Of a stretch of DNA of 64,000 nt, positions 42,929-50,667 are shown one piece after another (positions within the stretch are counted from its first letter, which is position 1; each line of letters begins with the position of its first letter). The stretch is from positions 1,674,001-1,738,000 of the forward strand of contig CAWCFV010000002.1 of the NCBI GenBank assembly GCA_963794995.1, given 5' to 3'. Below the pieces are notes generated by a model that was not told the origin of the DNA, made no database searches, and was given only the letters and a program-made list of their open reading frames with translations. Position numbers and translations under genes: made by a program. The DNA is from CAWCFV01 sp963794995. Its GTDB lineage: Bacteria > Actinomycetota > Actinomycetes > JACCUZ01.

Positions 42929-43902
42929 CGGCAGCTCCGCAGGCGCCGCGGCTCCCTCCGGTAGGGGCCTCCCTGCTGAAGTCGATCGACGACGGAGCGG
43001 TACTCGGCGCCAGCCGCCAGCTGCACGTCCTCGGTGAGGTTCTCCGCGATCTGGCCGCCCAGGTCGGCTCCGGTCCACGGAACCTCGTGGACGACGTCAC
43101 CGCGCTGGTCGACCATGTGGCCCGGACCCGAGGCGCGTCGAGCCAGGCGGTCGTCAACGGACTGGAGCGGATGGTCCGACCGGTCCTGGCCGCGGGCCAC
43201 GAACGAGCTGGCAGCGGCGAGGCACAGCAACGAATGCTGCTCACCGACAGCGTGCGAGCGTTCCGTAGCGAGCTCGACGGCTGGCTGGCCTCGCTGCGAG
43301 TCCATGCTCAGGCGGTCCTGGGCCAGCACCGGCGAATCCTCGCGTACGACTACTCGAGCACCGTCGCGCAGGTGGTCGTCGACCTCGCCAGCATCGACCA
43401 TGACCTCACGGTGTTCGTGCCGGAGGCACGCAGCCTCGACGGCGGGCGCAAGTACCTCGACGACTGGGCAGGGCTCCACCTCGATGTCCGCCTGGTTCCG
43501 GACTCGGCGATGGCCTGGGCGCTCGCCCAGTGCGACGCCGTCGTGGTCGGCGCGGAGACGCTCTCGGCAAGCGGCGGCTGCTACAACACGGTGGGGACCG
43601 CGATGCTGTCGCACGAGGCCACCCGCATCGGCGTGCCGTTCTACGTGCTGAGCATCCTGCTCAAGACGGACTTGGGCACGCGTGACGACGAGCGCCCCTC
43701 GCCGTTGCTGGACTTCCTTGCCCGACTGGCACCAGACCTGGGTGTGGGCCCCGAACTCACCCTCGACGGCCACTTCCCGGACATCGACTACGCGGCGCCC
43801 GACGACATCTCGGCGGTCATCACCGAACACGGGGCGATCAAGCCCGGCGAGGTCGCCGGTATGGCGCCGGTGGCCATTCACTCGAGCATGGAGCTCTCGT
43901 GA
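42925..43902 (+). CDS. eIF2B/MtnA-like (initiation factor 2B family) protein
   Basis: A 325-aa protein of the IF-2B superfamily, which includes eIF2B subunits, methylthioribose-1-phosphate isomerase and ribose-1,5-bisphosphate isomerase. The typical region is CDAVVVGAETLSASGGCYNTVGTAML, followed by PFYVLSILLKTDL. The catalytic Cys of the isomerases appears replaced (ILAYDYSSTVAQV instead of a T-H-C-N type loop) and the second catalytic Asp is Glu (VVVGAE). It may therefore be a non-isomerase member, or use other residues. GTG start overlaps the previous stop (GTGA). Confidence 0.82.
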   Translation: MTAAPQAPRLPPVGASLLKSIDDGAVLGASRQLHVLGEVLRDLAAQVGSGPRNLVDDVTALVDHVARTRGASSQAVVNGLERMVRPVLAAGHERAGSGEAQQRMLLTDSVRAFRSELDGWLASLRVHAQAVLGQHRRILAYDYSSTVAQVVVDLASIDHDLTVFVPEARSLDGGRKYLDDWAGLHLDVRLVPDSAMAWALAQCDAVVVGAETLSASGGCYNTVGTAMLSHEATRIGVPFYVLSILLKTDLGTRDDERPSPLLDFLARLAPDLGVGPELTLDGHFPDIDYAAPDDISAVITEHGAIKPGEVAGMAPVAIHSSMELS

Positions 43903-44696
43903 CAAGCACCTCCGGCGACCTGCAGGTCGTCGGCATGGTGCAGCTCCGTGCGCTGCCAGGGTCAGCACGATACGTCGGCGAACCTCTCAGCAACATCCTC
44001 GCGGGCGCACTCGCGGAAGCACAAACCCTCGCCGACGCGGGTTTTACCGGAATCCAGCTTCAGAACATGGGAGACAACCCGAGCACCCGCCATGCCGGAC
44101 TGGAGACGATCGCCTACATGGCGAGGGTGGGCGTCGAGCTGCGCACAGCGTTCCCTTCCCTCTCACTCAGCATCCTCGTCAACTGGGACGCCGAGGCGTC
44201 AGTTGCCGTTGCCGACGCTGTCGGGGCCGACTTCGTGCGCGTCGAGCACACCTGGGTCGGCGCGAGCGTGACCAGCTGGGGCATCTCGACCGCGTCCTGT
44301 CACGCCGCGACGGCCTTCCGCTCTCGGATCCGGTCCCGGGTGCCGATCTACGCCGACCTCCTCGAACCGCACGCCGTTCCCCTGGTCGACCGGCCGGTGG
44401 AGTGGTGGGCCCGCGCCGCGGTCGACGAAGGCGGAGCCGACGGCGTGTTCGTCACTGGTCTCTCGCTGACCGAGTCACTGGACTACGTGCGTCGAGTGCG
44501 GGCGGTCACCCCGCACGTCCCCGTGTGGCTCGGTGGCGGCGCGACCGCGGAGAACGTCGCCCAGGTTCTCGGACTGGTCGACGGTCTCACGGTTGCCACC
44601 GGCATCAAGAACGGCGACATGGCCACCCCCGTGCAGCCGGAGCAGGCCGCTGAGTTCATCCGGACGATCCGGCTCGCCGCTCGAGACGCCGATTGA
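43899..44696 (+). CDS. BtpA/SgcQ-family TIM-barrel protein
   Basis: A 265-aa protein with the BtpA pattern: VGMVQLRALPGSARY at the start, ALAEAQTLADAGFTGIQLQNMGD, LSILVNWDAEASVAVADAVGADFVRV, and VPVWLGGGATAENVAQVLGLVDGLTVATGIK at the phosphate-binding end of the barrel. BtpA was named from a cyanobacterial photosystem I phenotype, and SgcQ lies in an E. coli sugar-PTS cluster; the enzyme activity is not known. The GGGAT...VATGIKNG loops suggest a phosphorylated ligand, in keeping with a downstream step after the kinase. Last gene of the operon; GTG/ATG overlap at its start. Confidence 0.88.
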   Translation: MTSTSGDLQVVGMVQLRALPGSARYVGEPLSNILAGALAEAQTLADAGFTGIQLQNMGDNPSTRHAGLETIAYMARVGVELRTAFPSLSLSILVNWDAEASVAVADAVGADFVRVEHTWVGASVTSWGISTASCHAATAFRSRIRSRVPIYADLLEPHAVPLVDRPVEWWARAAVDEGGADGVFVTGLSLTESLDYVRRVRAVTPHVPVWLGGGATAENVAQVLGLVDGLTVATGIKNGDMATPVQPEQAAEFIRTIRLAARDAD

Positions 44697-44704
44697 CAAG
44701 AGGA

Positions 44705-44746
44705 GTCAGGCGGCAGGGGAAGTCGCCACCAGCGTGACTGCCTGAC
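44705..44746 (+). terminator. Possible weak terminator after the operon
   Basis: GTCAGGC (44705-44711) pairs with GCCTGAC (44740-44746) shortly after the BtpA stop. The loop is long (28 bases) and no T-run follows, apart from GTTTC at 44751. Low confidence. Confidence 0.3.
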
Positions 44747-44775
44747 ACGCGTTTCAGCGCTCGACGAACCTGCTC

Positions 44776-45195
44776 GTGACGAACTCCGGTCAGCCGCATC
44801 GCGCCTCGATGAGCGACGACCGTGAGGGGAGGTCGACGCCGGCATCGGTCATGGCCTCAGCCAAGGTGGCGCGAATGTGGAAGAAGCTCCTTGCCGCCGC
44901 GGACACCCTCCCGAAGGACTTCGAGATCGTGTCGCCCTACCGGCGGGGGCTCCCGTTGCCGGACGGACACTTCGCTGCGGTCACCGCGGAGACCGTACTG
45001 GTCGCCGGGGGCAAGAGCCCGGCGTACCTGCGGCAGGCCCCCGCGGCGATCGCGGCCCAGATCTCCGGAGCCACGACGGTCGTCCTCGAGGGTCAGACAC
45101 ACGAGGTCAAGGCCAGCGTGCTCGCACCCGTTCTGGTCGGACACTTCGTCGGCCGTGAGCCCTTTCGGGCCGGCGAGGTCGCCGACCTGCGATGA
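44776..45195 (+). pseudogene. Remnant of an alpha/beta hydrolase (C-terminal part)
   Basis: The open frame could encode 139 aa. From about residue 34 on (MWKKLLAAADTLPKDFEIV) it looks like the lid and C-terminal third of an alpha/beta hydrolase: ETVLVAGGKSPAYLRQ, then LEGQTHEVKASVLAPVLVGHF, where Gln-Thr-His carries the catalytic His. The N-terminal two thirds, with the oxyanion hole and nucleophile elbow GxSxG, are missing, and the first 30 residues are unrelated. It is most likely a decayed gene next to tRNA-Thr; expression as a small protein is possible. Confidence 0.6.
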
Positions 45196-45201
45196 CACGA
45201 G

Positions 45202-45274
45202 AGCCGACGAGGAGACTTGAACTCCTAACCGCCCGATTACAAGTCGGGTGCGCTACCAGTTGCGCCACGCCGGC
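45202..45274 (-). tRNA. tRNA-Thr (UGU anticodon)
   Basis: On the minus strand a full cloverleaf can be drawn. The acceptor stem is GCCGGCG with CGTCGGC (one G-U). The D stem is GCGC/GCGC around AACTGGTA. The anticodon stem is CCCGA/TCGGG with loop CTTGTAA, giving anticodon TGT. The T stem is AGGAG/CTCCT with loop TTCAAGT. The CCA end is not encoded. It lies 6 bases after the remnant hydrolase gene, a usual place for integration events, but no integrase or direct repeat of its 3' end was seen in the window. Confidence 0.95.
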
Positions 45275-45431
45275 GGGCCTGGCGACTGTCGTCCGGAGAA
45301 CGCGGGAACGCCAGCAGCAGGCACCCACAGCGTAGCCATGTTGCCGCGTGTGCCGGGGCCGGTCCGGGACCGGCAGGGACGGCGGGGACGAGGTGGACGC
45401 GCGTCCCGCCTGCGCGCCCGCCTCGTGCCCG

Positions 45432-47648
45432 TCACACCTGGGTCGGGACGCGTCCCTCCACCGGCACCCGCGGGCTGACGAGCCCGTCGCCTGACGCCGC
45501 GGCGTCGGCCGAGACCGTTCTGCCCTCGATGTCGAGCCCGGGCAGCAACCGGTCGAGCCAGCCGGGCAGCCACCAGTTGCGGTCGCCGAGCAGCTCCATG
45601 GTCGCGGGGACGAGCACCATCCGCACGAGCGTCGCGTCGATGAGGATGGCGGCGGCGAGGCCGATGCCGAACATCTTCCCGAGGACCGCGTCGCCCAGCA
45701 CGAACGCGAGGAAGACCGTGACCATCACCGCGGCACCGGCCGTGATGACCCGCGCCGACTTGGCCAGCCCGTCGGCCACGGCCCGCGCGTTGTCGCCGGT
45801 CCGGTCGTACTCCTCCTTGATCCGCGACAGCAGGAAGACCTCGTAGTCCATCGACAGCCCGAACAGGATGGCGAAGATGCCGATGGGCAGCTGGATCGGC
45901 ACCGGGGTCGCCTCGGGGATGCCGACCAGGTCGCCGAGCGGTCCGCCGCTCACGGCGAGCGCGAGCACCCCGAACGCGGCGGCGCTGGCGAGCACGTTCA
46001 TGACGACGGCCTTGAGCGGCACGACGACCGACCGGAACACCAGCATGAGCAGGACGAACGACACCAGCAGGACGCCGCCGAAGAAGAGCGGCATCCGGTC
46101 CGAGGTCCCGCGGGTCGTGTCGAGGTTCGCGGCCACCAGCCCGCCGACGTCGACCCTCAGGTCGGTGCCGGACGTGGCCGAGGGGAGAGCGCGGTCGCGC
46201 AGCCGGTCGACCAGGTCCTCGGTCGCCCGGTCCTGGGGTGACGTGGTCGCGACCACCTGCAGGACGGCGGTGTCGCCGGCCGGGTTCAGGACGGCCGGAC
46301 GGACCGTCGCGACCCCCGCCACCCCGCCGAGGCGCTGCCCCACCGAGTCGGCGGCGGACTGCAGGTCCGCGCCCGCACCGCCCTGGACGGTGAGCAGCAG
46401 CGGTGCGGAGAAGCCGGGGCCGAACCCGTCGGCCATCAGGTCGTACGCCTGCCGCGTGGTGGTCGTGCGCGGGTCGCTCTGCGCGTCGGGGATGCCGAAG
46501 CGGATGCCGAGCAGCGGCGCGGCCAGAGCGAGCAGGACGACGAGACCGCTGACGGCGGCCACCCACGGCCGGCGCTGGACGACCCGGCTCCACCGGTACC
46601 AGCGGGACGGACCCGGGCCCGCGGACCGCCGCCCGGCGAAGGGCACGTGCCAGGACTCGATCCGCCGGCCGGTGAACCCGAGCACCGCGGGGAGCAGCGT
46701 CACCGACGCGGCCATGACCACCAGCACCGACGGGGCGACCGTCAGGGCGAAGCCGGTCATCGCCGGCTGGCCCATGAGCAGGATGCCCAGCATCGAGGCC
46801 ATCACCGTGAGGCCGGCGAAGATCACCGCGCGGCCGGCCGTGGCCGTTGCCCTGGTCGTGGCCTCCCGCGGCTCCAGGCCCTCGGCGAGGCCGCTGCGGA
46901 ACCGCGTCACGATGAGCAGCGCGTAGTCGATCCCGATCCCGATCCCGACCATGGCAGCGGTCGCGGGTGCCCAGTCCGGCACGTCCACCACCCGCTGCAG
47001 CAGCGCGCCGAGCGCCATCGCGATGCCCAGCCCGAACAGCGCGGTGATGATCGGCAGCCCCATGGCCACCACCGACCCGAAAGTGACGAGCAGGATGACC
47101 GCGGCGGCGACCAGCCCGATGCCCTCCGAGCCCACGGGTGCGGTCTGGGACAGCGCGGCGACCGGGCCGCCGACCTCGATCCGGAGCGTGTCGTCGCCGG
47201 CCGCGAGCACCGGCTCCACCAGCGCCCTGGCCTCCGCCGGGGTGAACTCGTTGTCCGCCCGGTCGAGCAGCACGTCGGCGTACGCCGTCGTCCCGTCGGC
47301 CGAGACCCGGCCGTCGGCGTCAGCCGCGAACGGGCTGGTCACGCCCACGACGTGCGGGCTGGCGGCCACGTCGGCCAGCACCTGCTCGGCCCTGGCCCGG
47401 ACCGCGGGTGCGGTGACCCCGCCGTCCGCGTGCAGCACGACCTGCACGGTGTCACCGGCTCGTGCCGGGAACGTCTCCTGCAGGGTGGCCGAGGCGGCCT
47501 GCGACTCGGACCCCGGCTGCAAGTAGTCCTGGCGGGGCTCCCCGCCCCAGGCGCCGGCGAGCCCGAGCGAGCCCACCAGGGCGACGACCCAGGCGGCGAC
47601 GACGAGGCGCCGCCTCCGGTAGCACCAGTCGGCGAGACGTTCCAGCAT
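45432..47648 (-). CDS. MMPL-family (RND-type) membrane exporter
   Basis: A 738-aa exporter with the MMPL layout: N-terminal helix (LVVAAWVVALVGSLGLAGAW), a large extracytoplasmic loop, a block of five to six helices containing GIGIGIDYALLIVTRFRSGLAEG (the proton-relay Asp in GIDY), a second loop, and a second block with ILFGLSMDYEVFLLSRIKEEYDRTG. MMPL proteins export lipids, siderophores or drugs. ATG 47648 was preferred because the helix begins soon after and the upstream 20 residues are unlike the family; a GAGGAGCA ribosome-binding site precedes it. Divergent from a TetR gene with direct repeats between, so probably an inducible efflux pump. Confidence 0.92.
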   Translation of the reverse strand: MLERLADWCYRRRRLVVAAWVVALVGSLGLAGAWGGEPRQDYLQPGSESQAASATLQETFPARAGDTVQVVLHADGGVTAPAVRARAEQVLADVAASPHVVGVTSPFAADADGRVSADGTTAYADVLLDRADNEFTPAEARALVEPVLAAGDDTLRIEVGGPVAALSQTAPVGSEGIGLVAAAVILLVTFGSVVAMGLPIITALFGLGIAMALGALLQRVVDVPDWAPATAAMVGIGIGIDYALLIVTRFRSGLAEGLEPREATTRATATAGRAVIFAGLTVMASMLGILLMGQPAMTGFALTVAPSVLVVMAASVTLLPAVLGFTGRRIESWHVPFAGRRSAGPGPSRWYRWSRVVQRRPWVAAVSGLVVLLALAAPLLGIRFGIPDAQSDPRTTTTRQAYDLMADGFGPGFSAPLLLTVQGGAGADLQSAADSVGQRLGGVAGVATVRPAVLNPAGDTAVLQVVATTSPQDRATEDLVDRLRDRALPSATSGTDLRVDVGGLVAANLDTTRGTSDRMPLFFGGVLLVSFVLLMLVFRSVVVPLKAVVMNVLASAAAFGVLALAVSGGPLGDLVGIPEATPVPIQLPIGIFAILFGLSMDYEVFLLSRIKEEYDRTGDNARAVADGLAKSARVITAGAAVMVTVFLAFVLGDAVLGKMFGIGLAAAILIDATLVRMVLVPATMELLGDRNWWLPGWLDRLLPGLDIEGRTVSADAAASGDGLVSPRVPVEGRVPTQV

Positions 47649-47732
47649 GGCGTGCTCCTCACGGTCGGCGACGCCGCACGGCGTCTGTGCCGCAGCCACG
47701 CTCAGCACGGCCGGACCGAGGTCCGCCGGTGG

Positions 47733-47781
47733 ACGTACGCTGTAAGCATACGTTGTAAGTTAGACGTACATTGTAAGTTAG
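47733..47781. promoter_or_regulatory. Three direct repeats, probable TetR operator region
   Basis: The 12-base pattern rTACryTGTAAG occurs at 47735-47746, 47748-47759 and 47766-47777. TTGTAAGTTAG is repeated exactly at 47753-47763 and 47771-47781. This AT-rich stretch is unlike its surroundings and lies between the divergent MMPL and tetR genes. TTGACT on the minus strand (47780-47785) could be the exporter -35. The TetR protein is the expected binder. Confidence 0.55.
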
Positions 47782-47833
47782 TCAAGGGTTCATCCGAGCC
47801 TGCCCGGCCCGCAGCGGAAGAACGGAGACAGCG

Positions 47834-48529
47834 ATGCCACCCCGACGCCGCCCGACCGGGGGCGCACCCCGCGCGACCCTCACCCGGGACCGCGTCCTGC
47901 GCGCCGCGATCGCCCTCGCGGACGCGGCCGGGCTCGACGCGCTGACCATGCGCCGGCTCGGCCAGGAGCTGGGGGTCGAGGCGATGTCCCTGTACAACCA
48001 CGTGACCAACAAGGACGACGTCCTCGACGGCATGGTCGACCTGGTCCTGGGCGACATCGAGGTCCCCCCGAGCGGCACCCCGTGGAAGCCGGCGATGCGC
48101 AGGCGGGCGATCTCGGCGCACGAGACGCTGCTGTCCCACCCGTGGGCAGCGCTGCAGATCATGTCGCGCTTCAACATCGGCCTGGGCATGACGCGCTACC
48201 TCGACTCGACCCTCGGACGGCTGCGCGAGGGCGGCTTCTCGGTCGAGGGCGCCCTGGACGCCTGGAACACGATCGACAGCCACGTCTACGGCTTCACCCT
48301 TCAGGAGCTCGGGCTGCCGTTCGAGCCGGACGAGGCGCCGCAGGTGTCCGCCGACGTGCTCGGCCAGCTGGACATGGCCGCGTACCCTCACGTGGTCGAG
48401 ACCATCACCCACGTCATGCAGTCGGGCCGGCTGGAGGACTTCGAGTTCGGCCTCGACCTGATCCTCGACGGCCTGGAGCGGATGCTGGAGACGGGTACCC
48501 GGCTGCAGCGGGGGCCGGGCGGAGCCTGA
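47834..48529 (+). CDS. TetR-family regulator
   Basis: A 231-aa regulator. The DNA-binding domain is TRDRVLRAAIALADAAGLDALTMRRLGQELGVEAMSLYNHVTNKDDVLDGM, the usual helix-turn-helix ending in SLYNHV. The C-terminal domain (about 85-215) resembles the TetR_C_1 group, with SHVYGFTLQELGLPF. It most likely represses itself and the divergent MMPL exporter through the repeats at 47733-47781. ATG with a modest GGAGAC ribosome-binding site. Confidence 0.9.
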   Translation: MPPRRRPTGGAPRATLTRDRVLRAAIALADAAGLDALTMRRLGQELGVEAMSLYNHVTNKDDVLDGMVDLVLGDIEVPPSGTPWKPAMRRRAISAHETLLSHPWAALQIMSRFNIGLGMTRYLDSTLGRLREGGFSVEGALDAWNTIDSHVYGFTLQELGLPFEPDEAPQVSADVLGQLDMAAYPHVVETITHVMQSGRLEDFEFGLDLILDGLERMLETGTRLQRGPGGA

Positions 48530-48551
48530 GGCGCAGCCCTCGAGCCGCCGG

Positions 48552-49673
48552 TCAGCGGCCGGCGAGGGTGCGCCCGACCGAGCGCGCCTCGAGACCGATC
48601 TCGCGCAGCAGCCCTGAGAGCTCGGCCTTGATGCCGACGAAGTGCAGGCCGCGCGCGGTCGGCAGGTCGTCGGCACCGTGCACCAGCGGGACACCGTCGT
48701 CGTCGAGGACGCCCAGGTGGCCGACCACGGGCTCGAGCCCGGTGGTGAAGCCGGTGGCCGCGACCACGGCGTCGGGCCTGAGCGCCGAACCGTCCGCGAG
48801 GTGCACGGTCGGACCATCGACGGCGACGGTGGCGGCGACGACCTCGACGCGGCCAGAGCGCACGGCGTCGACGATGCCGGTGTCGAGGATGGGCACCGTC
48901 CCGGTCTTGCGGAACTGCGTGTAGGGGTTGCTCGCCGCCGGCAGCCCTTGCGCGGACAGGTCGGGCACGCTGACCTTCCGCATCGCCGCGGCGAGCGGGT
49001 CCTTGAGCACGTCCGGCACCTTCTTCATGGCGATGCCGAACACCTGGCTCGGGACGACGCCGAAGGTCTCGCGCCGGACGATCCCCGGCGGGGTGCGGAC
49101 CGAGAGCTGCACGCGCGCCCCGGCGCCGAGCAGGTCGAGGGCGATCTCGGTGGCCGAGTTGCCGGCGCCGACGACGAGCACCCGCTTGCCCGCGTACGCC
49201 GACGGCTCGCGGTAGTCGGCCGAGTGCCGGAGGTCCCCGGTGAAGGTGTCGACGCCCGGCCAGTCGGGACGCCTCGGGGTGTGGCTGTAGCCGGTGGCCA
49301 CGACCACCCTCGAGGCGGGTCGGTCGCCCACGTCGGTGCGGACCACCCAGCCACCCCCGTCCACGTCGACGCGAGTGACGGCGACTCCCAGCTCGGGGGT
49401 CAGCCCGTGCGCGGCGGCGTACGCGGCCAGGTAGCGCACGAGGTCGTCGCGGGCCACCCACCTGCCGTACTCCCGCGGGATCCGCAGGCCGGGGAGTCCC
49501 GAGAGCCAGCGCACCGTGTGCAGGTGCAGGCTGTCGTAGCGCGCCGCCCAGGCCGCGCCGACCCGGTCGGCGCGTTCGAGCAGCCGGACCGGACGACCGG
49601 CGCGCGCCAGCGCGGCGGCGGTCGCCAGTCCTGCCGGGCCGGCGCCGACGACGACGACCGGACCGGTGGGCAT
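48552..49673 (-). CDS. FAD-dependent monooxygenase/oxidoreductase
   Basis: A 373-aa flavoprotein. FAD-binding VVVGAGPAGLATAAALARAG is at residues 6-25; a second dinucleotide fold VLVVGAGNSATEIALDLLGAGA at about 165-185 binds NADPH; ATGYSHTPRRPDWPG resembles the flavin-monooxygenase fingerprint region, and AVVAATGFTTGLEP closes the fold. Related proteins are YUCCA-like and Baeyer-Villiger-type monooxygenases and CzcO-like proteins. The substrate is unknown. ATG 49673 precedes the FAD motif by a few residues; upstream in-frame sequence overlaps the next gene and was excluded. Confidence 0.88.
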   Translation of the reverse strand: MPTGPVVVVGAGPAGLATAAALARAGRPVRLLERADRVGAAWAARYDSLHLHTVRWLSGLPGLRIPREYGRWVARDDLVRYLAAYAAAHGLTPELGVAVTRVDVDGGGWVVRTDVGDRPASRVVVATGYSHTPRRPDWPGVDTFTGDLRHSADYREPSAYAGKRVLVVGAGNSATEIALDLLGAGARVQLSVRTPPGIVRRETFGVVPSQVFGIAMKKVPDVLKDPLAAAMRKVSVPDLSAQGLPAASNPYTQFRKTGTVPILDTGIVDAVRSGRVEVVAATVAVDGPTVHLADGSALRPDAVVAATGFTTGLEPVVGHLGVLDDDGVPLVHGADDLPTARGLHFVGIKAELSGLLREIGLEARSVGRTLAGR

Positions 49674-49848
49674 GAGGTCACGGTAGGGCGTCCGGGCTGC
49701 TCCGGGGCGGCGTCCCCCGGGGTCCGAGCACGGCGGTCCGACAAGCCTGGGCCATCTACCCGCTAACGCAGTCCTAACCGGCACCCGGAGACGCGGTCCC
49801 GGCCGCACGATCAGGAGGACCAGCAACCGGACCACCCTGGAGGACACC

Positions 49849-50232
49849 ATGCGTCGCTCTCTGACCGTCGCCGCACTCAGCACCGCGTTGCTCGTGGCCG
49901 GCGCCCCGCTCGCCCACGCCAAGGGCGGCGACGCCACCATCCGCACCGGCTCCTGCAGCGGCTCCGCCGACTGGAAGCTCAAGGCCAAGCACGATGACGG
50001 CCGCATCGAGCTCGAGTGGGAGGTCGACTCCAACCGCTCCGGCCAGACCTGGCGGGTCCGGGTCCGTGACAACGGCGCGCGCGTCGTGGCGACCCGCGCG
50101 GTCACCGGTGGCGCCAGCGGCTCGTTCAGCGTCGAGCGCCGGATCGCGAACGCGGCAGGGACCGACGCCCTCGTCGCCCGTGCGCGCGACCTGGCCACCG
50201 GCCAGGTCTGCGTGGGACGGCTGCGCCTCTAG
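49849..50232 (+). CDS. Small secreted protein
   Basis: A 127-aa protein with a classical signal peptide (RRSLTVAALSTALLVAGAPLAHA, cleavage after AHA near residue 24). The mature part of about 100 residues is rich in beta-strand patterns (RIELEWEVDSN, TWRVRVRDNGARVV, GSFSVERRI) with two cysteines (GSCSG and GQVCVG) that may form a disulfide. It looks like a compact extracellular beta-sandwich; the family is not named. A good ribosome-binding site (GGAGGACACC) precedes the ATG. It overlaps the convergent NTF2-like gene by four bases. Confidence 0.75.
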   Translation: MRRSLTVAALSTALLVAGAPLAHAKGGDATIRTGSCSGSADWKLKAKHDDGRIELEWEVDSNRSGQTWRVRVRDNGARVVATRAVTGGASGSFSVERRIANAAGTDALVARARDLATGQVCVGRLRL

Positions 50233-50648
50233 TCCCCGGCGCGCCGAGGAGCCGACTCAGGTGCAGCAGCCCGCCGGTCGGGCCAGAACGGCCACTCCTC
50301 GAACCGTCGCGCCCGGCCGGACCCGTCGTCGGCGAACCGCACCACCCACAGGTCGAGGTACTCCTGGACCACCGGGTCGCCGTAGCGGACCAGCACTCTC
50401 GCGACCCCGGTCGAGCCGGACGCGGCGACGACCTCGGCGGACATCGTGAACACCTCGTCCGGGCCGTCCCGCTCGGCGTCCCACAGCTCGCGGATCGCGT
50501 CGAGCCCGACGGCCGGCTCGCCGTAGGGCGTCATGAGGTACTCGGCGTCGTCGGTGAACAACGTGGCCAGCAGCTCGGTGCCGGCCGACCGCCAGGCCCG
50601 CTCGTAGGACGCCGTCCAGGCCAGCAGCGCCTCGGCGTCGACCGTCAC
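50229..50648 (-). CDS. NTF2-like/SnoaL-like domain protein
   Basis: A 139-aa protein with the cone-shaped NTF2 fold pattern: LLAWTASYERAWRSAGTELLATLFTDDAEYLMTPYGEPAVGLDAIRELWDAERDG, then a beta-sheet (FTMSAEVVAA, VARVLVRYGD, LDLWVVRFADDGSGRARRFEEWPFW). The family includes isomerases, dehydratases and many unassigned proteins. GTG 50648 follows GAGGCGG. The longer frame upstream runs antisense-like through the fructokinase gene and was excluded. It starts 20 bases after the fructokinase stop, so the two may be co-transcribed. Confidence 0.8.
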   Translation of the reverse strand: MTVDAEALLAWTASYERAWRSAGTELLATLFTDDAEYLMTPYGEPAVGLDAIRELWDAERDGPDEVFTMSAEVVAASGSTGVARVLVRYGDPVVQEYLDLWVVRFADDGSGRARRFEEWPFWPDRRAAAPESAPRRAGD

Positions 50649-50667
50649 CGCCGCCTCGCGGCGGGGG

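Noticed and set aside
45248..45478. Short plus-strand open frame next to tRNA-Thr
   Set aside because: Arg/Pro/Gly-rich, overlaps the tRNA and the 3' end of the MMPL gene, and has no ribosome-binding site.
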